In this document: positions 53,943 through 62,533 of the stretch, one piece after another
Position numbering within the stretch: position 1 is the first letter of the stretch
Layout: each line of letters starts with the position of its first letter
Assembly: GCA_001566965.1 (NCBI GenBank)
Contig: LSNW01000032.1
Location: 124,001-188,000, forward strand
Length of the DNA stretch: 64,000 nucleotides
From: Methylothermaceae bacteria B42
GTDB taxonomy: Bacteria; Pseudomonadota; Gammaproteobacteria; Methylococcales; Methylothermaceae
Direction of reading: 5' to 3'
Position numbers and translations under genes: made by a program
The notes under the pieces: model-generated
Database searches by the model: none
What the model saw: the letters and a program-made list of their open reading frames with translations, nothing else
Told to the model about the DNA's origin: nothing

Positions 53943-54474
53943 AAAGATTCGCATTGCCACCACCTCTCTGGCTGGTTGTTTCGGTTGCCATATGTCGTTC
54001 ATGGACATTGATGAGCGCTTGCTTGATCTGGCCGAAATTGCCGATTTCGACCGCTCGCCTTTGAGTGATATCAAGCACTGCGAGGGCTGTGACATCGGCA
54101 TTGTCGAGGGTGGGGTATGTAACGCCGAGAATGTCGAGGTGCTTCGGGAATTCCGCAAGAACTGTAAGATTCTGGTGGCCATCGGCGCCTGCGCTATCAA
54201 CGGCGGCATTCCCGCTCTGCGTAACCGTTATGATCTGGGCGATTGCCTGGAAGAAGCCTTTCTCACCGGAATCGGCGTGACTGATCCCAAAGTGCCCGGT
54301 GATCCGGAGCTACCGTTGCTGCTTGACAAGGTCCACCCGATTCACGAGGTGGTGAAAGTGGATTACTCCATTCCCGGTTGCCCACCGTCGGCCGACACCA
54401 TTTGGGCTGCCTTGACCGCTCTGATCGAAGGCAACGTGCCGCAACTGCCTTATGAACTGATTCGTTATGACTAA
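53935..54474 (+). CDS. hoxY: NAD-reducing hydrogenase small subunit HoxY
   Basis: A 179-aa NiFe hydrogenase small subunit of the short, cytoplasmic type with a single proximal 4Fe-4S cluster. Ligand motifs: LAGCFGCHMSF (about residues 13-23), CEGCD (about 49-53), GACAINGGIP (about 83-92) and YSIPGCPPSADTIW (about 143-156). There is no Tat signal, consistent with a soluble enzyme. It overlaps hoxU and hoxH by 8 bp each, indicating tight coupling. Confidence 0.95.
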   Translation: MTEKIRIATTSLAGCFGCHMSFMDIDERLLDLAEIADFDRSPLSDIKHCEGCDIGIVEGGVCNAENVEVLREFRKNCKILVAIGACAINGGIPALRNRYDLGDCLEEAFLTGIGVTDPKVPGDPELPLLLDKVHPIHEVVKVDYSIPGCPPSADTIWAALTALIEGNVPQLPYELIRYD

Positions 54475-55966
54475 GGAACGTTACCGGTATCTGGAGTCTG
54501 CCGGAAATCCGCAAAACCTGCGCCGGGTTGCGATCGATCCTGTGACCCGGGTGGAAGGGCACGGTAAAGTGACCTTGCTGCTCGACGAGGACAACCGCGT
54601 GTGTCAGGCGCGGCTGCATATTGTCGAGTTCCGCGGCTTTGAGAAGTTTATTCAGGGACGGCCTTACTGGGAGGTGCCGGTGCTGGTGCAGCGCCTGTGC
54701 GGCATCTGCCCGGTCAGCCACCTGCTCGCCGGGGCCAAGGCGGTGGACGGCTTGGTAGGAGTGGATCGCATCCCTCCCAGCGCTGAAAAGCTACGCCGAC
54801 TGCTCCATTACGGTCAAGTACTCCAGTCCCACGCCCTGCATTTTTTCCATCTGGCTTCGCCGGATTTGCTGTTTGGCTTCGACAGCGAGGCGGAGAAACG
54901 TAACATTCTAGAACTGCTACGTTCGGAGCGATTCCGTGACATTGCCCTGGAAGGCGTCAAACTGCGCAAGTTTGGGCAGGAGGTTATCCAGGCAGTGATC
55001 GGCAAGCGCATTCACGGGGTTGGTCCGATTCCCGGCGGCATGAACAAGCATTTATCTACACAAGACCAGGATTATCTGGCGCCGCAATTGGATGAAGTGA
55101 TTCACTGGGCCCGGCATGGCCTTGAATTGATTCGCAGCATCTATCTCGCCAATGCCGACTATCACCAGCGCTTTGCGGTTATCCATTCTCATTTCATGGC
55201 GCTGGTGACTCCGGAAGGGGGGCATGAACTCTACGATGGCCGGATCCGGGTCAAGGGCGAGGATGGCCAAATTTTGTTCGACCAGCTAAACGACCAGGAC
55301 TATACCAATTATATTCACGAACAAGTCAAATCCTGGAGCTACATGAAATTCCCCTATCTGGCTGCCCTGGGTCCGGAGGAGGGTTGGTACCGGGTCGGGC
55401 CACTGGCACGGATCAATACCTGTAACTTCATCGATACCCCACTGGCCGAGCAAGCGCGGCAGCAATTTATGGAGTTGGATCATGGATTGCCGGTTCAGGC
55501 TTCTTTAGCTTTTCACTGGGCGCGGATGATTGAGATTCTTCACTGTGCCGAGAAAATCCGCGATCTTTTGGCCGATTCCCAGCTTTATGCAGGCGAGCTG
55601 GAAGCCAAAGGCAATAGATGTCATGAAGGCATCGGGGTAATCGAAGCCCCGAGGGGAGTGCTGATACATCATTATCAAATCGATGACGATGGTCTGGTGA
55701 CCAAAGCTAATCTGATTGTCTCCACCACTCACAACAACACAGCCATGAACGAATCCATTCGTCAGGTGGCGGCGGAGTACCTGGATGGGCATCAGCTGAC
55801 CGAACCGCTCCTCAATCGCATCGAGATCGCCATCCGGGCTTACGATCCTTGTTTGTCATGCGCCACCCATGCCATTGGCAAGATGCCGTTGCAGGTTGAA
55901 CTGGTAGATGCAGCAGGGGAGACTGTACAGCGACTGATCCGTGATGCTGATGGTAGTGTGCGGTAA
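54467..55966 (+). CDS. hoxH: NAD-reducing hydrogenase large subunit HoxH
   Basis: A 499-aa NiFe catalytic subunit. Metal ligands are at the N-terminal RLCGICPVSH (about residues 78-87) and the C-terminal DPCLSCATHAIG (near 465-476). The residues after the final His (about 25) form the C-terminal extension removed by the HoxW protease once Ni is inserted. All four metal-binding cysteines are present, so the active site looks intact. It ends the hoxFUYH cluster; vapBC and then hoxW follow. Confidence 0.96.
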   Translation: MTKERYRYLESAGNPQNLRRVAIDPVTRVEGHGKVTLLLDEDNRVCQARLHIVEFRGFEKFIQGRPYWEVPVLVQRLCGICPVSHLLAGAKAVDGLVGVDRIPPSAEKLRRLLHYGQVLQSHALHFFHLASPDLLFGFDSEAEKRNILELLRSERFRDIALEGVKLRKFGQEVIQAVIGKRIHGVGPIPGGMNKHLSTQDQDYLAPQLDEVIHWARHGLELIRSIYLANADYHQRFAVIHSHFMALVTPEGGHELYDGRIRVKGEDGQILFDQLNDQDYTNYIHEQVKSWSYMKFPYLAALGPEEGWYRVGPLARINTCNFIDTPLAEQARQQFMELDHGLPVQASLAFHWARMIEILHCAEKIRDLLADSQLYAGELEAKGNRCHEGIGVIEAPRGVLIHHYQIDDDGLVTKANLIVSTTHNNTAMNESIRQVAAEYLDGHQLTEPLLNRIEIAIRAYDPCLSCATHAIGKMPLQVELVDAAGETVQRLIRDADGSVR

Positions 55967-55998
55967 TTTATACAGTTACCCGGTCTTGAATGATTCAC

Positions 55999-56059
55999 AT
56001 TTTCCTCAAGCTTTTCGTGCTACACTATTCTCGTGTGGCACGAAAAGCTTGGGGAAAAT
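55999..56059. promoter_or_regulatory. 27-bp inverted repeat overlapping the vapB leader
   Basis: Arms 55999-56025 and 56033-56059 match at 25 of 27 positions around a seven-base loop (outer half ATTTTCC...AAGCTTTTCGTG). The right arm contains the vapB ribosome site GGGGAA and ends directly at the ATG. It could be the operator bound by the VapBC complex, an RNA hairpin that hides the ribosome site, or both. Confidence 0.7.
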
Positions 56060-56290
56060 ATGAGTAATCTAACCATTCAGATTGATCGTGAAGTTTTGCG
56101 CTATGCGCGTCTTCGTGCGTTGAAGGAAGGTACGTCCGTAAATGCGGTGCTGCGGGAATATCTTGAAAACTATGCCGGGGTTCATAATAAACGCCTGGAG
56201 GCGGCCGCGGATTTATTGGGTTTGGCCAAAAAAACCCAATCCCGAAGCGGCGGGCATCGATGGCGGCGGGATGAACTACACCAGCGCTGA
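56060..56290 (+). CDS. vapB: VapB-like antitoxin (ribbon-helix-helix type)
   Basis: A 76-aa protein: MSNLTIQIDREVLRYARLRA gives a beta strand plus helix as in ribbon-helix-helix antitoxins, then SVNAVLREYLENYAG, and a charged toxin-binding tail. An upstream in-frame GTG at 56033 lies inside the inverted repeat; ATG at 56060 with GGGGA is the better start. It overlaps vapC by one base (TGATG). The pair sits between hoxH and hoxW. Confidence 0.8.
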   Translation: MSNLTIQIDREVLRYARLRALKEGTSVNAVLREYLENYAGVHNKRLEAAADLLGLAKKTQSRSGGHRWRRDELHQR

Positions 56291-56718
56291 TGGAATTAGC
56301 TTTTTTTGACACCAACATTCTTGTTTATCTGTTTGACGCTGATTACCCGGAAAAGCAGCGTCAAACGGAAGTTCTTGTTTCAGAGGCGATGGCTAATGGC
56401 AGCCTGATGATAAGTACGCAGGTACTGCAAGAATTTTATGTCATCACTACCCGCAAGTTAGAGGTGCCATTAACATCAGAACAAGCAGAACAGGCAATCC
56501 GTGATTTGTTGGCATTCACAGTTGTTTCCGTTGGCGGAGAAATGGTGTTAGACGCTATCCAGCTCTGCCGCCGTTATGAACTGTCTTTCTGGGATAGCTT
56601 GATTATCCAGGCTGCGTTGGAAGGCGGCGCAGGAATACTGTACAGCGAAGACTTGCAAAATAATCAACGGTTTGGGGCATTGCGTATTGTCAATTCCTTT
56701 GACAAGCCGAATCATTGA
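56290..56718 (+). CDS. vapC: VapC-like PIN domain toxin
   Basis: A 142-aa PIN-domain ribonuclease. Acidic residues of the active site are in FFDTNILVYLFD (residues 5-16), LQEFYVIT (Glu near 48) and SFWDSLIIQAA (Asp near 99), with YSEDLQ downstream. Such toxins cleave tRNA or rRNA and are held inactive by the cognate antitoxin. It is within the hydrogenase operon; hoxW begins 16 bp after its stop. Confidence 0.88.
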   Translation: MELAFFDTNILVYLFDADYPEKQRQTEVLVSEAMANGSLMISTQVLQEFYVITTRKLEVPLTSEQAEQAIRDLLAFTVVSVGGEMVLDAIQLCRRYELSFWDSLIIQAALEGGAGILYSEDLQNNQRFGALRIVNSFDKPNH

Positions 56719-56734
56719 TGTTCCAAAAGAGAAA

Positions 56735-57193
56735 ATGAGGAACAAGGTGTTGGTACTGGGATTTGGCAACCCCGGCCGTGGTGACGATGGGTTAGGACCC
56801 TTGCTGGTGGAACAGCTCGAAGAACGGGTGGATGCCGACGTGACCCTATTGACAACCATGCAGCTTCAGCCGGAGCATATTTTTGACCTCGACCACCATG
56901 AACAAGTGCTGCTGGTGGATGCCGGCTTGAACACGCCGGCGCCGTTTGCTTTCGAGCCATTACAACCCTGTCATGATTCATGCGCCTTTTCCCATGCCCT
57001 CAGTCCCTGGACCTTGTTGGCCGTTTACCGTGATACACTAAAAAAAACATCCCCTCCTGCGCATCTTCTTACCATCCGTGGTCAGAACTTTGAGTTGGGA
57101 GAATCTCTTTCACCCCAGGCCCATGAACATTTGTGTCAGGCACTCTCTTTTGTTGAATCTTGGTTAGCCAATGCACGAGTTGTCGCTGGCTGA
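56735..57193 (+). CDS. hoxW: Hydrogenase maturation protease HoxW
   Basis: A 152-aa endopeptidase of the HyaD/HybD/HoxW family that removes the HoxH C-terminal extension after nickel insertion. The N-terminal VLVLGFGNPGRGDDGLG (residues 5-21) has the metal-sensing Asp, and VLLVDAGL (about 68-75) is the second conserved block. The open frame extends upstream into vapC, but ATG at 56735 gives the family start. It overlaps hypA by 23 bp. Confidence 0.92.
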   Translation: MRNKVLVLGFGNPGRGDDGLGPLLVEQLEERVDADVTLLTTMQLQPEHIFDLDHHEQVLLVDAGLNTPAPFAFEPLQPCHDSCAFSHALSPWTLLAVYRDTLKKTSPPAHLLTIRGQNFELGESLSPQAHEHLCQALSFVESWLANARVVAG

Positions 57194-57512
57194 AAATCTG
57201 CGCGAAATCATCGAAGCCGAGGCCGGTCGTCAGGGGTTTGGGCAGGTGAAAAAAGTATGTCTGCAGATTGGCAAGTTATCCTGTGTCATGCCATCGGCTA
57301 TGCGGTTCTGTTTCGATGAGGTCATGCGCGGGAGCATGGCGGAAGGGGCTGTCTTGGAGATAGAAGAGGTCGAGGGAAAAGGATTTTGCCCTGTTTGCCG
57401 AACAACGGTATCAATGGAAGCGTTGTATGATTTATGTCCTGAATGTCAAAAGCCAATGGACGTAATTCAGGGGTTGGAGATACGGATTCAGGCGTTGGAG
57501 GTTGTGGGATGA
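57171..57512 (+). CDS. hypA: Hydrogenase nickel incorporation protein HypA
   Basis: A 113-aa metallochaperone. It begins MHELSLAENL, where Met1-His2 bind nickel, and carries the structural zinc site CPVC...CPEC (Cys at about residues 74, 77, 91 and 94). It works with HypB, whose gene is about 53 kb away in the hypFCDEB operon. It overlaps the hoxW 3' end by 23 bp and is the last gene of the hox operon. Confidence 0.95.
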   Translation: MHELSLAENLREIIEAEAGRQGFGQVKKVCLQIGKLSCVMPSAMRFCFDEVMRGSMAEGAVLEIEEVEGKGFCPVCRTTVSMEALYDLCPECQKPMDVIQGLEIRIQALEVVG

Positions 57513-57546
57513 TTCATCAACGCTCATGAAAGGTATTTCCCGGTGA

Positions 57547-57690
57547 TTCACCGCAGAGACGCAGAGGGCGCAGAGAATTTTTGATTTTTATGTCATTGCA
57601 AACGTATTCAAGAAATAACAAATGTATCAGCTCTATTTGCTCTTAATTTTTCTTTAAAAAACTCCGCGCCCTCTGCGTCTCTGCGGTGAA
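57547..57690. mobile_element. Palindromic repeat, family 3 (144 bp, GCAGAGACGCAGAGG type)
   Basis: Terminal inverted repeats of about 27-29 bp (TTCACCGCAGAGACGCAGAG and its complement, near-perfect), with an AT-rich centre and no gene. Located between hypA and icd. Repeats of this wording occur between genes in many environmental bacterial genomes. One copy in the window. Confidence 0.75.
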
Positions 57691-57744
57691 AATTATCGTT
57701 TCCAGGGGCATTTTAATATAAACCCAAATTCAGGGGGGAGAGCG

Positions 57745-59985
57745 ATGTCAATTGAAAACTCAAAAATCATTTGGACCAAGGTTGACGAGGCGCCGGCCTT
57801 GGCGACTTATTCCTTGCTCCCCATCGTTAAGGCCTTTGTATCGGCCGCGGGAGTAACTTTGGATACCCGGGACATTTCTCTTGCTGGCAGGATTTTGGCC
57901 AAATTTCCCGAGAGACTGACCTGGCAGCAGCGTGTCAATGATGATTTGACCGAGTTGGGGGAGCTGGTGAAAAGACCCGAGGCCAATATTATCAAACTTC
58001 CCAATATCAGCGCTTCTGTGGTTCAGCTCAAGGCGGCTATCAAGGAACTTCAGGAAAAAGGCTATGATTTGCCGGACTATCCGGAAAATCCCGCCACGCA
58101 AGAAGAAATGGACTACCGGGCCCGTTATGACCAGGTCAAGGGAAGCGCGGTCAACCCGGTTCTAAGGCAGGGGAACTCCGACCGCCGGATTCCGCCATCG
58201 GTGAAAGAATATGCCCGCAAACACCCACATCCCATGGGGCCTTGGACACCAGATAACCAGGCCCATGTCTCCTGCATGACGGGCGGCGATTTTCGCCACA
58301 ATGAAAAATCCACTACCATCGGCTCGCAAGAGGCGGGTAATTGCCGCCTCGAAATGCACGGCGATGACGGCGCGGTAACGGTGCTCAAGGATAACATCCC
58401 TTTGCTTGAAGGCGAGGTGATTGATATTACTGGAATGCGCCGGGACGCCTTGCGAACCTTCCTTGCCGGGCAAATAGAAGATGCCAAAGCCAAAGATGTG
58501 CTGTTTAGTGTTCATCTCAAGGCCACCATGATGAAAGTCAGCGATCCCATCATTTTTGGTCATGTGGTGTCGGTTTTCTTTGAGGATGTGTTCAAGAAAC
58601 ACGCCCAGACCTTCAAGGAACTGGGGGTGAATCCCAATAACGGCTTGGCGGAACTGTATAACAAACTTGCCAAGTTGCCGGCGGAGAAAAGAGCCGAAAT
58701 CGAAGCCGATATCCAGTCCGTTTATGCCAAGCGCCCCAAATTGGCGATGGTGGATTCCGATAAGGGCATCACCAATCTGCACGCCCCCAACGATGTGATT
58801 ATCGATGCCTCCATGCCCCGGATGATCCGCGAATCTGGGACCATGTGGGGACCGGATGGAAAGCAGCATCAGGCCAAGGCGGTCATTCCCGATTCCAGCT
58901 ATGCCGGGGTTTATCAAGCGGTTATCGACCATTGCAAACAACACGGGGCTTTTGATCCCGTCACCATGGGGACGGTGCCCAATGTAGGCCTGATGGTGCA
59001 AAAAGCGGAGGAGTACGGTTCCCACGACAAGACCTTCGAAATACAAGGTAAAGGCATCGTCAAGGTGATTTCCGAGGCAGGCAATGTGTTGCTGGAAATT
59101 CCGGTGGAGGAAGGGGATATCTTCAGAATGTGCCAGACCAAGGACCTGGCAATCCAGGACTGGGCCAAACTGGCGGTAAACCGGGCCAGGGCTACCGGTT
59201 GGCCCACGGTGTTCTGGCTGGATTCAGAGCGCCCCCATGACGCGGAGCTGATCAAGAAGGTCAAAACCTGTCTCCAGCGTCATGATACCTCCGGACTGGA
59301 AATCAAGATAATGCCCCCGGTTGAGGCGACCAAATATACTTGCGGGCGGATTTCCCGGGGAGAGAATACCATTTCTGTCACCGGGAACGTGCTACGGGAC
59401 TATCTCACCGACCTTTTTCCCATCCTGGAAGTGGGCACCAGCGCCAAGATGCTGTCCATCGTGCCCTTAATCAACGGTGGCGGCCTGTTCGAAACCGGCG
59501 CGGGGGGATCGGCACCCAAGCACGTCCAGCAATTTCTCAAAGAAGGCCACCTGCGTTGGGATTCCCTGGGTGAATTTCTGGCATTGGCGGCTTCCCTGGC
59601 GCATCTGGCAGAAAAATACAACAATCCCAAGGCCCAAGTATTGGCTGATACCTTGGACAAGGCCAACGGCAGATACCTGGAAAATGACAAATCTCCCAAA
59701 AGAAAGGTTGGCGAACTGGATACCCGGGGCAGCCATTTTTATCTGGCCCTGTATTGGTCCCAGGAACTGGCCTCCCAGCAGGAACTACCGGAATTGAGAA
59801 CATGCTTTATTCCCATATTTCAAGCGCTTGCCGAGAACGAGGAAAAAATTGTGGCCGAACTCAACGCCGTCCAGGGCAGGCCGCAAAATATCGGTGGTTA
59901 CTACCGTCCTGATGATTCATTGGCAGCTCAAGCGATGCGTCCCAGCCGGACGTTTAACCGGATTATTGAATCCGCTTCAGGCTAG
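57745..59985 (+). CDS. icd: Isocitrate dehydrogenase, NADP-dependent, monomeric type
   Basis: A 746-aa monomeric IDH (the usual length is about 740), unrelated in architecture to the 416-aa dimeric enzyme. Family blocks: [19 protein letters not shown] at the N-terminus, [20 protein letters not shown] (about residues 139-158), [20 protein letters not shown] (about 445-464) and [16 protein letters not shown] (about 580-595). Oxidises isocitrate to 2-oxoglutarate with NADP. A strong GGGGGGAG site lies before the ATG. Its TAG stop is the first bases of the family 2 mobile repeat. Confidence 0.97.
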   Translation: MSIENSKIIWTKVDEAPALATYSLLPIVKAFVSAAGVTLDTRDISLAGRILAKFPERLTWQQRVNDDLTELGELVKRPEANIIKLPNISASVVQLKAAIKELQEKGYDLPDYPENPATQEEMDYRARYDQVKGSAVNPVLRQGNSDRRIPPSVKEYARKHPHPMGPWTPDNQAHVSCMTGGDFRHNEKSTTIGSQEAGNCRLEMHGDDGAVTVLKDNIPLLEGEVIDITGMRRDALRTFLAGQIEDAKAKDVLFSVHLKATMMKVSDPIIFGHVVSVFFEDVFKKHAQTFKELGVNPNNGLAELYNKLAKLPAEKRAEIEADIQSVYAKRPKLAMVDSDKGITNLHAPNDVIIDASMPRMIRESGTMWGPDGKQHQAKAVIPDSSYAGVYQAVIDHCKQHGAFDPVTMGTVPNVGLMVQKAEEYGSHDKTFEIQGKGIVKVISEAGNVLLEIPVEEGDIFRMCQTKDLAIQDWAKLAVNRARATGWPTVFWLDSERPHDAELIKKVKTCLQRHDTSGLEIKIMPPVEATKYTCGRISRGENTISVTGNVLRDYLTDLFPILEVGTSAKMLSIVPLINGGGLFETGAGGSAPKHVQQFLKEGHLRWDSLGEFLALAASLAHLAEKYNNPKAQVLADTLDKANGRYLENDKSPKRKVGELDTRGSHFYLALYWSQELASQQELPELRTCFIPIFQALAENEEKIVAELNAVQGRPQNIGGYYRPDDSLAAQAMRPSRTFNRIIESASG

Positions 59986-60241
59986 CCCGGATATTTCACC
60001 AGCCGGATTCGGGCTTTCCAATAATTAACTTATTTTTATACAAAATGCTTAAGATTGATGATTTCCGCGAAATCCAATTTGGATTCAGCCCCAATCCTAT
60101 CCCGGCCCTGGCTTGTTCAGGCACGCCTGGGCTTGGGCTTCCTTCAAGCCATAGCTACGGCTATGCCTTTCAGTCCAGCCCGGCGCCCAGCCGCACCTGT
60201 CCTGCGCCATCATCCGGGATGCTGGTGAAATATCCGGGCTA
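59983..60241. mobile_element. MITE-like element, family 2 copy 2 (259 bp)
   Basis: Inverted relative to the copy at 30060-30321, with the same perfect TAGCCCGGATATTTCACC terminal repeats. It lies between icd (plus) and the BrnA-like gene (minus). Its left TAG is the icd stop codon; removing the element and one TA restores GGC TAA, an original stop. Confidence 0.9.
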
Positions 60242-60255
60242 AATGGTGATACGGG

Positions 60256-60570
60256 TCAGCAGGGTGTTTCTTCCTCTGGCTTGATTTTCTTGTTGGCCAC
60301 AACATCCCGCAGGCCGCCGGAGACATATTTGTGCAAAATACTTGCTACCAGGGTTTGGTAAGGAATCCCTTCTTCCAGCGCCCGCCTTTGGAGGGCACGT
60401 AAATCCCGGCTTGAAATTCTAATATTAATTCTTTTGTCTTTCTTAAACGTGGCTTCGGCTATGGCTTGAATTTTTTTCTTCCGTTTATCGGTAAGCACCG
60501 ATTCAAATTCACCCGCTTCAAAGTCTTTGAGGATTTCTTTTTCCTCTTTGCTGAGTTTGGTCTTGCTCAT
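60256..60570 (-). CDS. BrnA/CopG-like antitoxin
   Basis: A 104-aa protein with a lysine-rich N-terminal region (toxin-contact type) and a C-terminal ribbon-helix-helix: INIRISSRDLRALQRRALEE, then GIPYQTLVASILHKYVSG (about residues 48-86). This is the pattern of BrnA/CopG antitoxins. It overlaps the upstream toxin-like gene by 4 bp, toxin first, the order typical of brnTA. Confidence 0.82.
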   Translation of the reverse strand: MSKTKLSKEEKEILKDFEAGEFESVLTDKRKKKIQAIAEATFKKDKRINIRISSRDLRALQRRALEEGIPYQTLVASILHKYVSGGLRDVVANKKIKPEEETPC

Positions 60571-60845
60571 GATTTCTCTCCAAGATACTGCCTGGTTGCT
60601 TTCCTGCTGGGAATGATAGTTTTCAGGAATATTTCTTCTGTGTTTTCCACATAGGGCACCAAATAGATATACCCGTCTATATCGATGACAAAGATTCTTT
60701 GATTTGGGTACTTTTCCTCATTGGGGTGCTTGATATCGTCCATTAAAGCGCCTTGTTGCAAATAAAAAACGACATCTTCAAAGGAAATACCGCGTTCCTC
60801 TATGAGTTGCCAATTTTTATCGGTATTCCAGTTGATGTTTTTCAT
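60567..60845 (-). CDS. BrnT-like toxin (DUF497)
   Basis: A 92-aa RelE-fold-type protein. INWNTDKNWQLIEERGISFE at the N-terminus matches the BrnT/DUF497 signature (W..EKN..L...RGISFE), and RIFVIDIDGYIYLVPYV with a basic C-terminus (PSRKATRQYLGEK) fits the rest. Probable ribonuclease toxin; the catalytic residues cannot be confirmed by eye. First gene of the pair. Confidence 0.82.
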   Translation of the reverse strand: MKNINWNTDKNWQLIEERGISFEDVVFYLQQGALMDDIKHPNEEKYPNQRIFVIDIDGYIYLVPYVENTEEIFLKTIIPSRKATRQYLGEKS

Positions 60846-60991
60846 TAATGAAATTATAACAAAAACAACAAGAATGTGTGCCTTTCGGCATCACTTGTAT
60901 GGTTGTTGTTTGCTTGCTTGAGTGACGGATGTGGTAGCGTTGCATAAGCCTACTGAAACAGATCAGTCATAGGGTTTCGGTAAGAGAAAAA

Positions 60992-62533
60992 CTACGGAAC
61001 GGAATTGTCCCGTTCATCATCGTCGGCCAGCATATTTAAGCTTTCATCCGTGCCAGCTTCTTCTCGCAAGGTCTGGGGTAGTGTCTTTTTCACCTTGATG
61101 CCCAGTTCCACGAATTGCTCTGCCTGGCGGATCAGATTTCCCCGGCCTTCCACCAGTTTTTGCCGCGCGGTCTGGTAGCTGCCGTGGACGGTGTCGAGTT
61201 GTTGGCCGATTTTCTCGAAATCTTCCAGAAAGCCGCGCAGTTTGTCATAGAGCCGCCCGGCGCGTTCGGCGATTTTGCGGGTGTTTTCGTTTTGCCGCTC
61301 GAAGCGCCACATGTTTTCAATAGTGCGCAGGGTTGCGAGCAGGGTGGTGGGGGTGACGACAATGATCTTGCGCTCAAAGGCCCAGGAGAAAAGCTGGGGA
61401 TCTTCTTGAAAAGCAGTGGTGAAGGCGGGTTCGATGGGCATGAACATGAGGACGAAATCAAGGGAATTGACCCCCTGAAGGTGCTCATAATTTTTGCCGC
61501 TGAGACTGGTAATGTGGTTGCGGATGGCCAGCAAATGGCTTTTTAGCGCGGCCTTGGCTTCGCTCTCATCGTTGGCGGCGACGTAGCTTTGATAGGCGTT
61601 GAGGGAGACTTTGGAGTCAATGATGATGTCCTTGCCTTCCGGCAGATGGATAATGACATCCGGTTGCAGACGTTTGCCTTCGTCATCCCGGAAACTGCCC
61701 TGGACTTCGTATTCCTGTCCTTTGCGCAGGCCGGAACGTTCCAGCACGGTTTCCAGTACGATTTCCCCCCAAGTGCCCTGTGCCTTTTTGTCACCCTTGA
61801 GGGCCAGGGTCAGGTTGCGGGCTTCTTCGTTCAGGCGCTGGTTCATCTCTTGCAGCTGGCGCAAGTGTTCCTGAAGCGAGCCGCGGCCGCGCTGTTCTTC
61901 CGTATGGATTTCGTCAATCCGCTTGCGGAAGTCTTGTAATTGGGTGCGGACCGGAGATAACAGCTCGTCGAGTCCCTTGCGGTTCTGTTCGCTGAATTGG
62001 CGGCCTTTTTCCTCGAAGATGCGGTGGGCGAGATTTTCAAATTCGGTTTTCAGTTGGGCGCGGGCTTTGTCCAGTTCGGCAAGTTTTTCCTCATTGTGCC
62101 GTTGTTGTTCCGCCAGGCGGGTTTTCATCTCCGCCACTTCCGCGTTGAGAGTATGGCGCTGTTGTTCAAGAGACTCGATGCGTTGATCACGCCGGGCAAT
62201 GTCTTGTTGTTGTTCCTGGATTTTCTGATCCCGCTCCTGGAGCCGGGTTTCCAGGCGGCTGAGGGTATTTTCAGCCTGTCCCAGGCAGTTTTTCAAATCG
62301 GTATTTTCCTGTTTCAGCAGGTCAACCGAATCCTGCAGCCTGTGATTGTCCCCGGTAACCTGCTCTAAACGCTGGCGGAGCAGGGCCAGTTCTTTGTCAT
62401 GGTTGGCTTGGGCCAGGGCGATTTGGTGGCGGGTTTGGCGTTTGTGGAAAAAAAATACCAATAGGCCACCGGCTAACAGCCCGGCAGCCAGCGCAATCCA
62501 AACCCACCATTGGGGATCAAGCGTCATGCGCAT
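60992..62533 (-). CDS. rmuC: DNA recombination protein RmuC
   Basis: A 513-aa protein: N-terminal transmembrane helix (about residues 8-28, WWVWIALAAGLLAGGLLVFF), a long coiled coil (about 35-200, Gln/Arg/Glu-rich), then the conserved RmuC nuclease-like core (KGDKKAQGTWGEIVLETVLE near 240; PDVIIHLPEGKDIIIDSKV near 290). RmuC limits DNA inversion and recombination at short inverted repeats. Its start overlaps the 3' end of the pyruvate kinase gene by 17 bp. Confidence 0.94.
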   Translation of the reverse strand: MRMTLDPQWWVWIALAAGLLAGGLLVFFFHKRQTRHQIALAQANHDKELALLRQRLEQVTGDNHRLQDSVDLLKQENTDLKNCLGQAENTLSRLETRLQERDQKIQEQQQDIARRDQRIESLEQQRHTLNAEVAEMKTRLAEQQRHNEEKLAELDKARAQLKTEFENLAHRIFEEKGRQFSEQNRKGLDELLSPVRTQLQDFRKRIDEIHTEEQRGRGSLQEHLRQLQEMNQRLNEEARNLTLALKGDKKAQGTWGEIVLETVLERSGLRKGQEYEVQGSFRDDEGKRLQPDVIIHLPEGKDIIIDSKVSLNAYQSYVAANDESEAKAALKSHLLAIRNHITSLSGKNYEHLQGVNSLDFVLMFMPIEPAFTTAFQEDPQLFSWAFERKIIVVTPTTLLATLRTIENMWRFERQNENTRKIAERAGRLYDKLRGFLEDFEKIGQQLDTVHGSYQTARQKLVEGRGNLIRQAEQFVELGIKVKKTLPQTLREEAGTDESLNMLADDDERDNSVP

